Assembly: GCA_025093555.1 (NCBI GenBank)
Contig: JAIWNF010000009.1
Span: 62,001-126,000, forward strand
Length of the DNA: 64,000 bases
Source of the DNA: Circinella umbellata
Lineage: Eukaryota > Mucoromycota > Mucoromycetes > Mucorales > Lichtheimiaceae
Direction: 5' to 3'
Made by a program: the position numbers and the translations under genes. This document shows, piece after piece, positions 23,532 through 35,651 of this stretch. The first letter of the stretch is position 1. Each line of letters starts with the position of its first letter. The notes below the pieces were generated by a model that had not been told where the DNA came from, did not search any database, and worked only from the letters and a program-made list of their open reading frames with translations.

Positions 23532-26500
23532 ATGAATCAAGCATCGTCATCGTCACCTACGGGTAATATTATTAACTTTGATGCTCATGGAACAAAAGAG
23601 AAGTTTGAAGCTGTTATTCAGGTATAGATTACATATATCTGTATTGGTGATGTGTTTGTTTAAGAAAGCCTATTTAAATGAATAAGGAATAACGATCGTT
23701 ATTTTTTTTTATTTTTTCCCTCTAATAATAACGATCATTCAGAAAGCAAGACAGTTGGAAGCTGCTGGAGAAAAAGAAGATGGAAAGAATGAATACTCTC
23801 AGTTAATGACAGTGATTCGGTTATTTCAACAACAACAGCAACAGCAACAACAACAAATGAATCAACCACTGCCTACATCTACTCCTACTTCTATTCCTAG
23901 TCCACAACAACAAATAAATCCACAGCAAGCCATGATGCTTCAACAACAATTGGTACAAAAAATGACACCTGAACAACAGCAATTACAACTTCAAATGTTA
24001 CAACAACATTTATTACAACAACAACAAAATATCCCAGCAGGTAATAATAATAGCAACGAATAAGATAGAAAAGTCTTTAAACTAACCTATTTATAAAACG
24101 CGTTTTATACTTATAGGAACTCCTCCTCCTCCTCATATGATGAATCAATTACAGTATCAAATGTTAGCTTTTCAATTTTTACAAAAATCAATGGGTGCAC
24201 CCGCTCAAGATGAGCCTATTCCATCATTAGAAGAACAACGTAAACAACTGGGTGAAAAATTAATAGAAGCCATTTATCGTCAAGAACAAGATCATCGTAC
24301 ATTGAGTAAAGTCAAGTTTCCCAACAAACCTGTCAAAGAAAAACTTACATTTATGGATTTATTAACTGGCATTCAACGATCGCATGCTCACGCATCACGA
24401 CAACAACGTCTCCTGGTTCCTGAAGAACCTTTACCTCCCAATTTACCCTTTGTCGCCAAAACACCCAAAGGTCTTGCTCCACATATCATTTTAAAAAGTC
24501 GTGAAGAACGTATTCATCGACGCGCACAACAACGTCAAGAGGAATTAGAAAACAAACTTGTCAATGGCAAAAAATTGGGCCAGTTGATCAATGAAACAAC
24601 TTATCAAGAAATAATGAACGAGGCTACACCTGATCTGATGGATGATATCATTGAACTGAAATCATTACGATTACGTGATAAACAAATCAAAGTACGAGAA
24701 GAAGTGCTTCACGGTCAAGAAGAAGCAGCCAAATTATCTGCCACAGTGGATAAAGCAGCGTATCGTAAATTAATGAAACAATCGATTCGGGATGCCAAGA
24801 TTACTGAGAAATTGGAAAAACAACAACGATTGGATAAAGAAAAGCGAGAAAAACAACGTCATTTGGAATATTTGCAAACGATTTGTAATCACGGTCGGGA
24901 ATTGTTGATATGGCATAAAGCACAGCAAGCTAAGACGGTTAAGTTGGGTAAAGCTGTCTTACAATTTCATGCGCATATTGACCGGGAAGAACAACGAAGA
25001 GCAGATCGATTGTCAAAGGAACGTATTCGTGCATTGAAGGCAGATGATGAAGAGGCCTATATGAAATTAATTGATGAGGCCAAAGATACAAGATTGACTT
25101 TGTTATTAAAACAAACGGGTACTTATTTGGAATCACTTACTAAGGCTGTAGTGGATCAACAAAACGATCCTATTCACAATGAAGAAGAAGAAAAGGCAGA
25201 TGATTTATTGGATGGTGAAGAACCGGATGAAGAAACTATGTTAACGGTAAATTATATAAACTTGTTAAAGCAAAGGGAGGGGATGATGAAAAAGAAAAAA
25301 GATATTAATCTGAATCGTTCATGATAGGATTCTGCTGGAAATAAAATGGATTACTTTAGAATGGCCCATCGAATTCAAGAAAACGTATTTCAACCTGATA
25401 TTTTAAGTGGTGGTCAATTGAAAGATTATCAGGTGAAAGGTTTACAGTGGATGGTCTCACTTTACAATAACAAATTGAATGGTATCTTAGCTGATGAAAT
25501 GGGTTTGGGTAAAACAATTCAAACAATTAGTTTAATTACCTATTTGATTGAAAGAAAAAATCAAAATGGCCCCTTTTTAGTTATTGTACCACTATCGTGA
25601 GTGTTTATTTTTTCTTACAAAAAAAAAGTGAGCTAAGAGTTAAAAAACTAACGAATTACACTTTATTTAAATATAATAGTACAATTACCAATTGGGAATT
25701 AGAATTTGAAAAATGGGCACCTTCAGTCAAAAAGATTGTATATAAAGGCCCACCCGATGTTCGTAAAAGTATTCAACGTACACAAATTAAACATCGAGAT
25801 TTCCAAGTGATATTGACAACATTCGATTATATTATTAAAGACCGACCCACTTTATCTAAAATCAAATGGACTTATATGATTATTGATGAAGGTCATCGTA
25901 TGAAAAATACTCAATCCAAATTAACGTCTGTACTTCGACAATATTATGATGCAAGATATCGACTCATTTTAACCGGTACTCCTCTGCAGGTATTCAATTA
26001 TTATTTATTTTTCTTAGCATTGAATTGTTGTCGACTCCTTTTCCCCCTGAATACTAATTAAAAAAAAACTTTTTTTATGCAAATGTAATAGAATAATTTA
26101 CCTGAGTTATGGGCATTGTTAAACTTTATTTTACCACGTATCTTTAATAGTGTAAAAAGTTTTGAAGAATGGTTTAATACCCCTTTCTCAAATCAAGGTG
26201 TTCAAGATAGAGTGGAATTAAATGAAGAAGAACAATTGTTAATTATTAAAAGATTACATAAAGTAAGTTGATTTTTTGTGACGACTTTATTAAGACGAGT
26301 GTATTAATACCTAATTTTAATTTTAAAGGTCTTGAGACCATTCCTTTTGAGGCGACTTAAAAAAGATGTGGAATCAGAATTACCTGATAAAGTAGAACGA
26401 GTAGTTAAATGTAAATTATCAGCTTTACAATCAAGACTTTATTGGCAAATGAAGAAGCATGGTATATTATTTGCTGGTAAATCGGGTGGTAGTGGGTATG

Positions 26501-28007
26501 TATTATTTTATATATATATGCATGCATGCATGAATGAATGAATGAGATGGAAGGAGAGCTGATTAGGATAAAAAGAAATCATTTACTAATAATTTTTATA
26601 CAAACAAATATATAAATAGTCGAACAAGCATTAAAGGATTAAATAATACTATCATGCAACTTCGTAAGATATGTAACCATCCGTTCGTATTTGAAGAAGT
26701 AGAGAGAGTAGTTAATCCATACAAAATGAGTAATGATCTCTTATATCGAACATCTGGAAAGTTTGAATTATTGGATCGAATACTACCTAAATTACGAGCA
26801 ACGGGTCATCGCGTATTGATATTTTTTCAAATGACACAAATCATGGATATTATGGAAGACTTTTGTATATATCGTGGCTATAATCACCTTCGTTTAGATG
26901 GTTCAACAAAATCAGATGATCGTTCTCGATTATTACAAGTCTTTAATGCACCAGAATCCCCATATTTTGTATTCTTGTTGAGTACACGTGCAGGTGGCCT
27001 TGGATTGAATCTACAAACTGCTGATACAGTAATTATCTTTGATTCTGATTGGTATGTTCATTCTTTTTTTTTTTTATTTTTAGTAGTGAAGGAGCAGGAG
27101 TACCAGGGGATCTCATGACTTAAATTATTGAGGAGAATATAAAAAAAAAGAGAGAACGGATTTGTAGGAAGAGCTCTTTTTTTTTGTTCACTCGATAAAG
27201 AAAAGAGGGAATTGGTTAGAGGAGAAAGAAAAAACTTGAAATACGATGGAAAATAGTGTTATTTGTTTCTAACATAATAATAACTATTTATATTTTATTT
27301 AAAGGAATCCGCATCAAGATCTTCAAGCACAAGATCGTGCCCATCGTATTGGTCAAACTAAGGAGGTCAGGATATTTAGGTTGATTACTGAGAACTCCAT
27401 TGAAGAAAATATCTTGGCGCGAGCTCAATATAAACTAGATATTGATGGTAAAGTTATTCAAGCTGGTAAATTTGATCATCGAAGTACAGAAGAAGATCGA
27501 GAAGCCTTTTTACGATCCTTATTAGAAGACAAGAGTGATGAACACGATGATAATAACGAAGAGAATGAAGATTTGGATGATGAAGAATTGAATTTAATGT
27601 TAAAACGATCCGATCAAGAATATGCTACCTTTGGAAAAATGGATTTAGAACGACAACGTATTACGGCCGATGAATGGAAGCAACGGTATGGTGATAATCA
27701 TCCTCCTGATGCCAAACCAGAACGTCTTATGCAAGATTGGGAATTACCAGAAGTTTATCAATATGACCAAAATGAATTAGATCGAGTCATGGGAGCACAA
27801 GAAGAAGATGATCAAGTATTGGGACGTGGTCAAAGAACGCGTGAACATGTACAATATGATGATGGAATGACAGAAGGACAATGGTTACGTAAACTAGAGA
27901 AAGAGACCTCTGGTTCTTCTACTCATGGAAAGCGGGGCATGTCTCCAGACAATAGTACATCACCACCACTATCAAGCAAAAAATCGAAAAAGCTCCGCAT
28001 GTATTAG
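23532..28007 (+). CDS. SWI/SNF-RSC type chromatin remodelling ATPase (SNF2/STH1/Brahma family), without bromodomain
   Basis: There are nine exons: 23532-23621, 23743-24040, 24117-25246, 25328-25596, 25680-25989, 26092-26262, 26329-26495, 26620-27051 and 27305-28007, giving 1189 aa. It uses ATP to slide or eject nucleosomes. After poly-Gln regions comes a QLQ-like segment ([18 protein letters not shown]), then an HSA/post-HSA region ([13 protein letters not shown] onward) that binds actin-related proteins. The helicase core has Walker A DEMGLGKT (K568), DEGH (665-668), [27 protein letters not shown] and [12 protein letters not shown] SnAC domain follows ([20 protein letters not shown]). The chain ends ...[11 protein letters not shown] without the C-terminal bromodomain usual in Snf2 and Sth1, and no exon for one is visible before the next gene. 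Confidence 0.93.
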
Positions 28008-28404
28008 AATAGGTTACATCAATAAAAATAATAATAATAAGCGTTTTCAAATGGTATGTTTAATTAGTATTTATACATTCTAAATCAGAGAGTGAGTGTG
28101 AGTGATGACACATTCCGGGGCATATCTGTGTTAAGGGTGCACATACCATATGATTACTCTTTCCTGCTTTTTTTTTATTCTTCACCTTTTCTTTTCTCTT
28201 TTCTCCTTTCTCCTTTTTTTTATTACTCTTGTAACCCTTATCCACTCTTTTTTTTTTCCTTTTCCTTTCCCTTTCCCTTTCCCTTCCTTTATTTCTTGTT
28301 TATAAAGAAGAAGAAGAAAAAAAAAAGACCATCCTAACACCAGTTCATTCTATTTCCCATTGTCCTCAATATACCTTTTTTTTTTTGATTGAAACTAAAA
28401 AAAA
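28008..28404 (+). promoter_or_regulatory. Intergenic region with strong pyrimidine tract
   Basis: This holds the 3' UTR of the SNF2-type gene, then a T/C-rich run (about 28165-28310, with CCCTTT repeats) 100-240 bases before ATG 28405. It is probably the promoter/leader of the next gene. Confidence 0.4.
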
Positions 28405-29145
28405 ATGGCATGTAATACCTATCAAAGCACCCATTTTTATTATAAAAATAATAATGAAAATTCATGTGATCGTATTGGTGATGATAGTGTGCTAACTGAT
28501 TCAACAGCATGGCCAAGTAGTTATTATGGACGAACCAAAAGAATTGATTTAGCTAAAGTCTATAGTGATACTTTATTAAGAATAAATCAGGAACAAGAAC
28601 AAGAACGAAAATCTCATCAACGAAATAACAAAAAAGGCAGACGTCAAGTTAGTTTTACGACAGCTCCACCTATTATTCATGAATATGAAAGAGAAGATAT
28701 CCATGACTATTGTCGTGATCGAAAAAGATATGATGATGCTGGTCATTTAAGAATACAAACGTTGGATCTTCGTCCTATACCTAATAATTGTTATAATAAA
28801 CAACAACGCCATCATCGTCATCAACGTAGTGTCTCATCACCACCTACATCTCCTCTTGTATCGCCTAATTATTCTTTAGCATCTCCTATTTCTTCTTCTT
28901 CTTCTTCTTCAAGTCCCACAAAATCATTATCAGCTTCTATAATTAACAAAACATCAATGTCAACAACTAGTATTGATAATACTACTAAAAAACCATCAAA
29001 AAAATCGCGGGTCGATTATGATAAACAAACTTTTACTGATGGAGAAGATAATAATATATCATTATTATTATTAAAACAACCTATTCGAACACGTTCTTTT
29101 AATTTTAGCACTTTTATAAATTTCAAGTCATTTAAAATGAAATAA
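28405..29145 (+). CDS. Unknown protein with RVxF-like (RQVSF) segment
   Basis: This is a single exon of 246 aa. The start ATG is preceded by AAAAA, a favourable fungal context. The protein is mostly low-complexity and basic. The one ordered-looking segment, around residues 78-95, reads RRQVSFTTAPPIIHEYE. [RK]-x-V-x-F followed shortly by an acidic/aromatic patch is the type of short linear motif that docks protein phosphatase 1, and a similar V-x-F...HEY pattern recurs in fungal regulatory proteins. A Ser-rich stretch and SPPTSPLVSP offer many proline-directed phosphorylation sites. PP1 binding is inference; no enzymatic domain is present. Confidence 0.6.
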   Translation: MACNTYQSTHFYYKNNNENSCDRIGDDSVLTDSTAWPSSYYGRTKRIDLAKVYSDTLLRINQEQEQERKSHQRNNKKGRRQVSFTTAPPIIHEYEREDIHDYCRDRKRYDDAGHLRIQTLDLRPIPNNCYNKQQRHHRHQRSVSSPPTSPLVSPNYSLASPISSSSSSSSPTKSLSASIINKTSMSTTSIDNTTKKPSKKSRVDYDKQTFTDGEDNNISLLLLKQPIRTRSFNFSTFINFKSFKMK

Positions 29146-29419
29146 ATAAAAAGAAAAACTTTATTTTTGAATTGTCAAATACGTTTTACTATGTAAGTAT
29201 TCTCGTGAGTTTTCCATATTTAGTAATCTATGCACCATAATTGGTTGCTTGTATTGATTGTACAATCTTAAAACTCTTTTCTCACTTTCCCCCTATTTTC
29301 TTCTCTCTTGTCCTTTTTATTCCTTTTTTTTTGTCATCTATTATTCTTATTATAATTACTTTGTTTTATTTGTTTATATACCCCCCCTCTTAATTATTTC
29401 TTAAAACAAGAACAAAATA

Positions 29420-31102
29420 ATGGCTACTTCACCAAGATTATTGACTAAATTTACAAATATCTTTGCTCGTAAAGATGATCCTACCCATAGTAGTGGTAGT
29501 AGCAGTGATGAAGAAATGGATCAGGTAGGAGGAGACGAAGATACTTTACGTGATTCTATGTTTTCTTCTGTTTCATCTGTTCGTAACCAGAATCCAAATA
29601 CTCCTCCACCTCTTCGAACCATTCAAATCGATCAAACATTTTCAGAAAAAGATAAACAAGCTGTAGATGAAGCCTTTGATCAACTTATGAAAGAATATGC
29701 TTTATCTTCCACTATTCGTCCTAATTTGACGCAATTAACAACTCATCAAAAATCACTCATGTTGGTGCAATCCTCAAAAAAGAAAATCATTCAACAACAA
29801 AACAATAACAACAACAATAATAATAATAATACCACATCAACCAAAAGAAGGCTCAGTCTTGCTATTAATAGTAATAACAACAATAACAATAACAACCCAT
29901 TTAATATCAATATTAGTAACTTGAGTGGTATGGCAACAAATGGTCGATCCTCTAATATATTATCATTTAAAGCATCCAACTATACAAGAAGAAAAAGTGT
30001 TCGAGATGTCTTTTCAACGGATAATCCAGAATATTATTGTCGAGCCCTCCGATCACCTACACCCACGGATGATGATCTTGTACACTTAAAAATACATTTA
30101 CGAAGCAGTGTTGTTAGCTGGACAGATGAATTCCTGGCCTTGGGAGGATTTGAAGCTCTTACATTTGCTCTTGGTGTATGTAAAGAAGATATTAAAAAAC
30201 AAAGTGATAAAAAAATTGAATTGTTATGTCGATGTTTCAAGACGATCATGTCCCCTGAAAGCAAGGCTGTAGAAAAAGTATTGACGAATACAGAAGCATT
30301 AGAACATGTTCGTGACATCATGTTCGGTCCCTCCGACATAAAAGTTAAGGCTCTTTATTTATTGGATGTTCAAACAAGACAACAATTATTAGAAGTATTA
30401 TGTACATTACCAAGTATACAAGTAACAACAGAATCTGGCGATTACATTCATGGTTATGACGTATTGCGTCAATTGTTACGTGATAAGGTTGAGGATATAG
30501 TGGATGATAAACCTAAAAGACATACTCTTGTTTTTCCTACATCATTCAAGGCAGATACAGAAACAATGATGAAAAAGATTTCGAATGGTGAAACGACACG
30601 ACCTCGTTATACAGCTTGGATGCGTGAATTACAGTTAATCGTGGATCGACATATTGAGCCCATGACGTATCTTTCTCAAGTCTTGGATTATAATTTTGAA
30701 AGTGCGTATCGTCAACTTAGAGTCAATCAACATCAACAATATGAAGAAGAGGGTAGCAGTCCATCACCCGATAATAATGAAGAAACAAGACAAGTGGTGA
30801 TGGTGGATGAAGGTGTAGTGGATTATCTTATTACAAATTTACGATTGATTTGTACCTTGGTGACCAAACCCGCTACCAATTTCACTGGTGATTATGACAA
30901 GTATGAACAAGAAAAAATGCGGATGGAAATCATGTTATCTGGATTTAAAAAAATTACCCAAGCTCTTTCCATATGCCCTCATCCAACTCTTCATGCTTCT
31001 TATATTCGATATCTTCAACCTCTTTTACAGCCCTGGGCTGATCTTTTTGAGTTTGATCTTATGGATGATGATGATGAAATGTGGGAAGATATTGTAAATT
31101 AA
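29420..31102 (+). CDS. Formin-type GBD/FH3 protein without FH1-FH2
   Basis: This is a single exon of 560 aa. The N-terminus is disordered with poly-Asn runs (~residues 128-160). From about residue 195 it has the armadillo-like GTPase-binding/FH3 fold of diaphanous formins: NPEYYCRALRSPTPTDDDLVHLKIHLR, then SWTDEFLALGGFEALTFAL and a run of helical repeats to the end. In formins this module binds Rho GTPases and the autoinhibitory tail. Here the actin-assembling FH1 and FH2 domains are missing, and the next gene lies on the other strand, so it is not an annotation break. It may act as a Rho effector or regulator of other formins. ELMO/MMS19-like ARM proteins are a less likely alternative. Confidence 0.75.
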   Translation: MATSPRLLTKFTNIFARKDDPTHSSGSSSDEEMDQVGGDEDTLRDSMFSSVSSVRNQNPNTPPPLRTIQIDQTFSEKDKQAVDEAFDQLMKEYALSSTIRPNLTQLTTHQKSLMLVQSSKKKIIQQQNNNNNNNNNNTTSTKRRLSLAINSNNNNNNNNPFNINISNLSGMATNGRSSNILSFKASNYTRRKSVRDVFSTDNPEYYCRALRSPTPTDDDLVHLKIHLRSSVVSWTDEFLALGGFEALTFALGVCKEDIKKQSDKKIELLCRCFKTIMSPESKAVEKVLTNTEALEHVRDIMFGPSDIKVKALYLLDVQTRQQLLEVLCTLPSIQVTTESGDYIHGYDVLRQLLRDKVEDIVDDKPKRHTLVFPTSFKADTETMMKKISNGETTRPRYTAWMRELQLIVDRHIEPMTYLSQVLDYNFESAYRQLRVNQHQQYEEEGSSPSPDNNEETRQVVMVDEGVVDYLITNLRLICTLVTKPATNFTGDYDKYEQEKMRMEIMLSGFKKITQALSICPHPTLHASYIRYLQPLLQPWADLFEFDLMDDDDEMWEDIVN

Positions 31103-31323
31103 AAATTCGTTTAGGTACATAAAAAACAAAATAAAGTATGCTTTTTTTCCGGTGCTATATATATATATATATATATATTGTGGTTTTGAAATAAACATAA
31201 CAGAGGGGCGCGTGTGAGTGTATACAGAGTGTGGTGGTGGGAATTTTTATAAACGGAAAGACAAAAACAAAAGAATAATAATAATAATATGCAGTGTATA
31301 AAAAGGGTAATAATATTTTTTTT
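31103..31323. other. Convergent 3' spacer with (AT)n run
   Basis: About 220 bases between the GBD/FH3 gene and the SDR gene, with an (AT)n run near 31157-31179 and an (AAT)n-like run near 31277-31290. Confidence 0.5.
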
Positions 31324-32364
31324 TTACATGGCAGTATAACCACCATCAACAAAGAGATCAGTGCCAGTAACAAAACTACTAGCTTCACTTGCCAAAAAAA
31401 CAACGGCACCCTTTATTTCCTTTGGTGCACCCATTCGCTGCATGGGATTTAAGGAGTTCCATGCAGCAGCCAAGTCGGGTCGCTTGGCAGTAAACTGAGT
31501 AAGCATATCAGTAGCCATATAGCCTGGGCAAATTGAATTTACGCGAACACCGCGTGTACCCCATTCATAAGCCAAACATTTACCCATCATTGAAACAGAA
31601 GCTTTGGTACAGTTATACTATATAAATTTATATAATAATAATAATAATTTATATCCCACCTCATCCAGTATTAGCAAACCTACGTTTTCTCTTTGTTTCC
31701 TTTCCTTCTTTACTTGATATATAAGCTATTTTCAGAATAGAAATGTAATCAAAATTATAAAAAAAGAGCACTTACAGCACATTGGTATTGAGGTTGATTT
31801 GCTAAATGGGCAGAAACGGAAGACATCAAAATAATACTACCACTTCCTTGCTCTAACATATATTTGGAAACAGCTTGGACACCATAAAAGACACCATGAA
31901 CATTGACATCGAACAAACGCTTCCAATCACTGATAGCAAACGTTTCGGCGTTACCATTCATTGAAATACCAGCATTGGCAACAAATACATCAATACGACC
32001 AAAATCCTTATGAATTTGTTCAATGGCATCTTTGGTTTGTTTTTCATCCGAAATATCGGCCTTGTAAGCTTTACAAGTAACATTAAATTCTTCACCAATC
32101 TTGGCAGCAGTATCATGAGTACTGTCACTCGAGACATACATTAAAGCAACATCGGCACCACTTTCTGCAAGTGCTCGACAGATTTCCAATCCAAGTCCAC
32201 TGTTATATTTTTTTCGTGTTTTAATTGGTGAAGAACGAATTTAATAATTACATGTGAATTTTTCTTTCTTGAATTTTATAATATATAATAATAGAACATT
32301 ATATTTACCGTGCACCACCAGTGACAATAGCCTTCTTGCCTTTAAGTGAAAATTCGGAAAGCAT
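31324..32364 (-). CDS. Short-chain dehydrogenase/reductase, NADP-mannitol dehydrogenase / L-xylulose reductase type
   Basis: Exons on the minus strand are 32364-32309, 32199-31776 and 31617-31324, giving 257 aa, a standard classical SDR length. The cofactor loop is TGGARGLG (~residues 15-22), followed by NAGIS. The catalytic Ser (SSVS) and the Tyr-Lys pair in YNCTK are present. The C-terminus ends GTDLFVDGGYTAM, as in fungal NADP-dependent mannitol dehydrogenases and xylulose reductases. Such enzymes interconvert a sugar and its polyol using NADP(H) in the cytosol. The substrate is inferred from family resemblance only. A CC-rich A/G tract just upstream may be leader. Confidence 0.88.
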
Positions 32365-33338
32365 AGTATATTTTGATATTATTGAGAAGAAGAAAAAGGG
32401 GGGAAAAAAAAGGAATTAAAAATCACATTAGAAAAAGGAAGTTTCTTTTTATAATGCAAAAACCCACGCGACCCCACACTAAAAAAATGAATCATGATGA
32501 AAAAGGAACATCGCCCAAAAGTATAAGTAAAAGTCTATTATGGTGAAGGAGGAATAATTAAAAATTCCCTATTGGTTAATGGACTTTAAAAACAAAAACA
32601 AATTTCCCGTATGGTAATTGATTTCCTTTCTTGGTTTAGGTTTTTTACAATCTGGTGCAAAGCTTCTCTCCGAAAAAAAACCGCTTCGATTGCTTAAGTA
32701 AACAGAGGATTTCGGGGTTGATTGTTGTGGTCTATGTAATAATAGTAACTAGTAGTTATTAGACTTATGCGACATAAAAGTATGTAATATATAATTGTGT
32801 TCCAATAATATGGATAACAAAAAAAGAAAGTTATCCATAGTAACTACCGTATTGTTATCCCGGTAAAATGTTTTATAAAGTTTATGCTGTAAAATAAAAT
32901 TATTTATGTTGACTGATATAAAAAATATCCACAATACAAACAAAACTGTGCATTTCCTACTATAACTACAGCTTTTAGGACATATAAAACAAACGAAAAA
33001 CTTTAAATGGTCAGTAGAACAGAACATAGTTTCAGGGCTCAAATACGTTGTTTAGGTAAAATAAATATTTACGTGCGTATCTACGTAGCTATTATAAAGT
33101 ATCAAGAAAATAAAGATAAAAGCTGAAAGTGCATATGAGATATGCTACTTTTTAATCTATTTATTTTGATATATAAATGCGTATATTTACAGAAAATGCA
33201 AGTAAAAATCAAAGTTATGAAAGTCTTGATGATATGGTAGATAAGCAAGTATTATCGCCACGCTATAGCATGAATAAAGCAGGGGATATGTTCCTATTAC
33301 TTTTACTGTTATTCTAATGGAATACGGTATAATAGGAG
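32365..33338. other. Spacer of ~1 kb
   Basis: This holds the promoter of the SDR gene and the 3' side of the Zn2Cys6 gene. It is AT-rich; no gene or repeat is supported apart from a TACGTA palindrome near 33083. Confidence 0.45.
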
Positions 33339-35651
33339 CTAGAAAATACTGTTTTCCGAATCCACTTGTATTTGTCTAACAAGTTCTATATATTGAAGGG
33401 GAATTGTAATCTCATTTTTGGCATAGATGTCTATGCAGCGTCTCAAATTTTTACGCGCTTCCAGACGAACATTATCATCCATACGACTACAGTTGTGTAC
33501 AAACATCTCTGTAGCTAGAGAAATCAGGCTAAAATTAAGGAATTACAAGATGGTGGTGAGTTGCTACAAAATGTTTTTTATATTAATATTAACTATTTTT
33601 TTTGTTACTACTTACCCATCTGTCATTGATGGTACAGGCGGTATTGGTAATGTATCCAAGGCATCGACAATATTATTCGCAGCAAGAGTGCATAAATTTA
33701 ATAATTGTAATTCGTCACAATTCTCTTCGGATGATCTCTCGTTAATAACTGGTCGATATCGTAAGAGTAATGCACCAGAATAAAGTAATCGATACAATTC
33801 TGAAAAAATAAAAGCCTATTTAACATTTTATTTTATCTTTTAATCCCTTCTATCATTATATGTTTTTTTTACCTATATCTCTTGACGAAACATTCGCATC
33901 AATCCTTGCCTGCCATTCCATAAGCGGGGTATCTACATCAATATCCATATTTGTAATAATTTTTGGCATATAGAATGATGCCAATATACTACGGATGGCA
34001 TGTGCTACTGAAATCAACTCCAAAAGGGGACTATATACAGGCGATTTCTCATAAATTACCCTTTCTGCTAGTTCCAATAATTTAGGTAAGCGTCCCTTTG
34101 TGGTTGACTTTAAAATAAGTCCATCATTTGGTTCGATTTCATGTATCAACGGAAGTTCAACGTTAAAATCATCGTCTCTGATGGTAAATGGTTTTCCGCA
34201 TGTTGCTGAAAAAAACTTGTCCTGTATATAAATACTATATGCAATTCGTCGTCTTAGTTGTATTTCACGTTTAGATAGATGTTGGATATTAGCTTCATAA
34301 AACAAACCCATGTCTTGGCACTAGGTAGTTGTTGTTAAACAATAAAATGAATATAAATAACGTAGGTTCATTTCTAAACTACTTCTTCTAAGCCATCAGT
34401 AACATACCATTCTTATAGCCTTATCCAGTCATCATAGAATACCATACAATAAAAATTAAATAATTCGTTAAAAGATATAATTTAATAATATAGGCATCTT
34501 AGCTCCACTTTTTATTTATGCTTACCGCTCCAAGAATAAGCCTAAGAGGTTATAAATATTTATTAACGGTTAATATGGATCCATTCCATCTGATCAAATT
34601 ATTACATATAAAACTCGATTATTTATATATACCAATTAGTTGACTTTCCTCCAACACCTTTTGAGCCTGGAGCAAGAACACCCAGCAGCATCAAAGTCTG
34701 TATCGTAGATATGCTTGGACTGGTATAAGATTGTTCCATGGCTCCTTCCATAGCCTTTTTCCATAAATAACGTCTTGCTGCCGATATCGTCGATGCCTGA
34801 TTTGTCGTATGTGGTTGTGAAGACAAAAAATGACATCCTACTGCAGAAATAGCCAAAAAAAGGTATTCGTCAAGTGGTTGAGGGTATTGATAGTAAAATT
34901 CAAGTAGAAAATCATATTTGCTAATCACTTGGTCACCAAAATTAGAAAAGTGAAAAAAGCTAATGATTATAAAATTATTAAATATCAGTATCCATGTTTT
35001 ATATACATATATATCCCATTGTGGTTGGTCCAAATTGACTGTTATACTGCACCTTTCAACCATGCATTCTAACAATTCTAACGTTAATCCAGGAATTTCT
35101 TGTATCAAATGACGATATCGTAAATATGGATTTTCTATTACTGTGATATGTTGTCGTGGATGTATCATGGATGATGGTGATGGTGATGGTGTCAGTTCAG
35201 GGGGTAAAAATATGTCAGGTATTAATTCTGTTCCTCGTCGTTGCAGTTCGAGCGGTGTATCACTATATAAACTAAGGCTGTTATTAGAAACTTCAGGTTG
35301 GGGTTGAACGATATGATTTCTTGTTTGATTTTTTTTTCGTTCTTCATCCAAAAGCTTTTCAAGCAACTGCACGCGGGTTTCGAGCGATTTCGTATAGCGT
35401 TTTGAAGGGGGTCCCAATTTTTTTCTATTGGAAAGAAATTGGCAATCGATTTTGTTTTTTAGACAGAATGCACAAGGAATCTGTACATTGGCATTGCATC
35501 GTACTTTACGTTTACGACAATTATCACAGCTTTTATTGTTTCTCTCGACTTTTGAACTGGAGTAACTTGATGTGGTAATAGGTGCAGTGTTAAGTTGTCG
35601 GACAGGTTGAGTTGGTAAAGTATGTTCCGATGGTAATATTGATTCCTCCAT
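33339..35651 (-). CDS. Zn(II)2Cys6 fungal-specific transcription factor
   Basis: There are seven exons on the minus strand: 35651-35053, 34959-34633, 34541-34526 (16 nt), 34419-34408 (12 nt), 34320-33873, 33799-33616 and 33528-33339, giving 591 aa. The N-terminus has the binuclear zinc cluster CDNCRKRKVRC...CAFCLKNKIDC (six Cys, ~residues 41-69), followed by a linker and a coiled coil (ETRVQLLEKLLDEERKK). The middle is the fungal-specific regulatory domain: ISKYDFLLEFYYQYP, AISAVGCHFL, and the join WLILGA-AIRM-CQDMGL that only the two microexons restore. Intron 1 (34960-35052, 93 nt) is in frame and without stops, so retention would insert 31 residues. The start is the first ATG of the frame. 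Targets are unknown. Confidence 0.88.

Noticed and set aside
29791..29979. Leu-rich minus-strand frame
   Set aside because: It is the antisense reading of the AAT/AAC (poly-Asn) repeat inside the GBD/FH3 gene.
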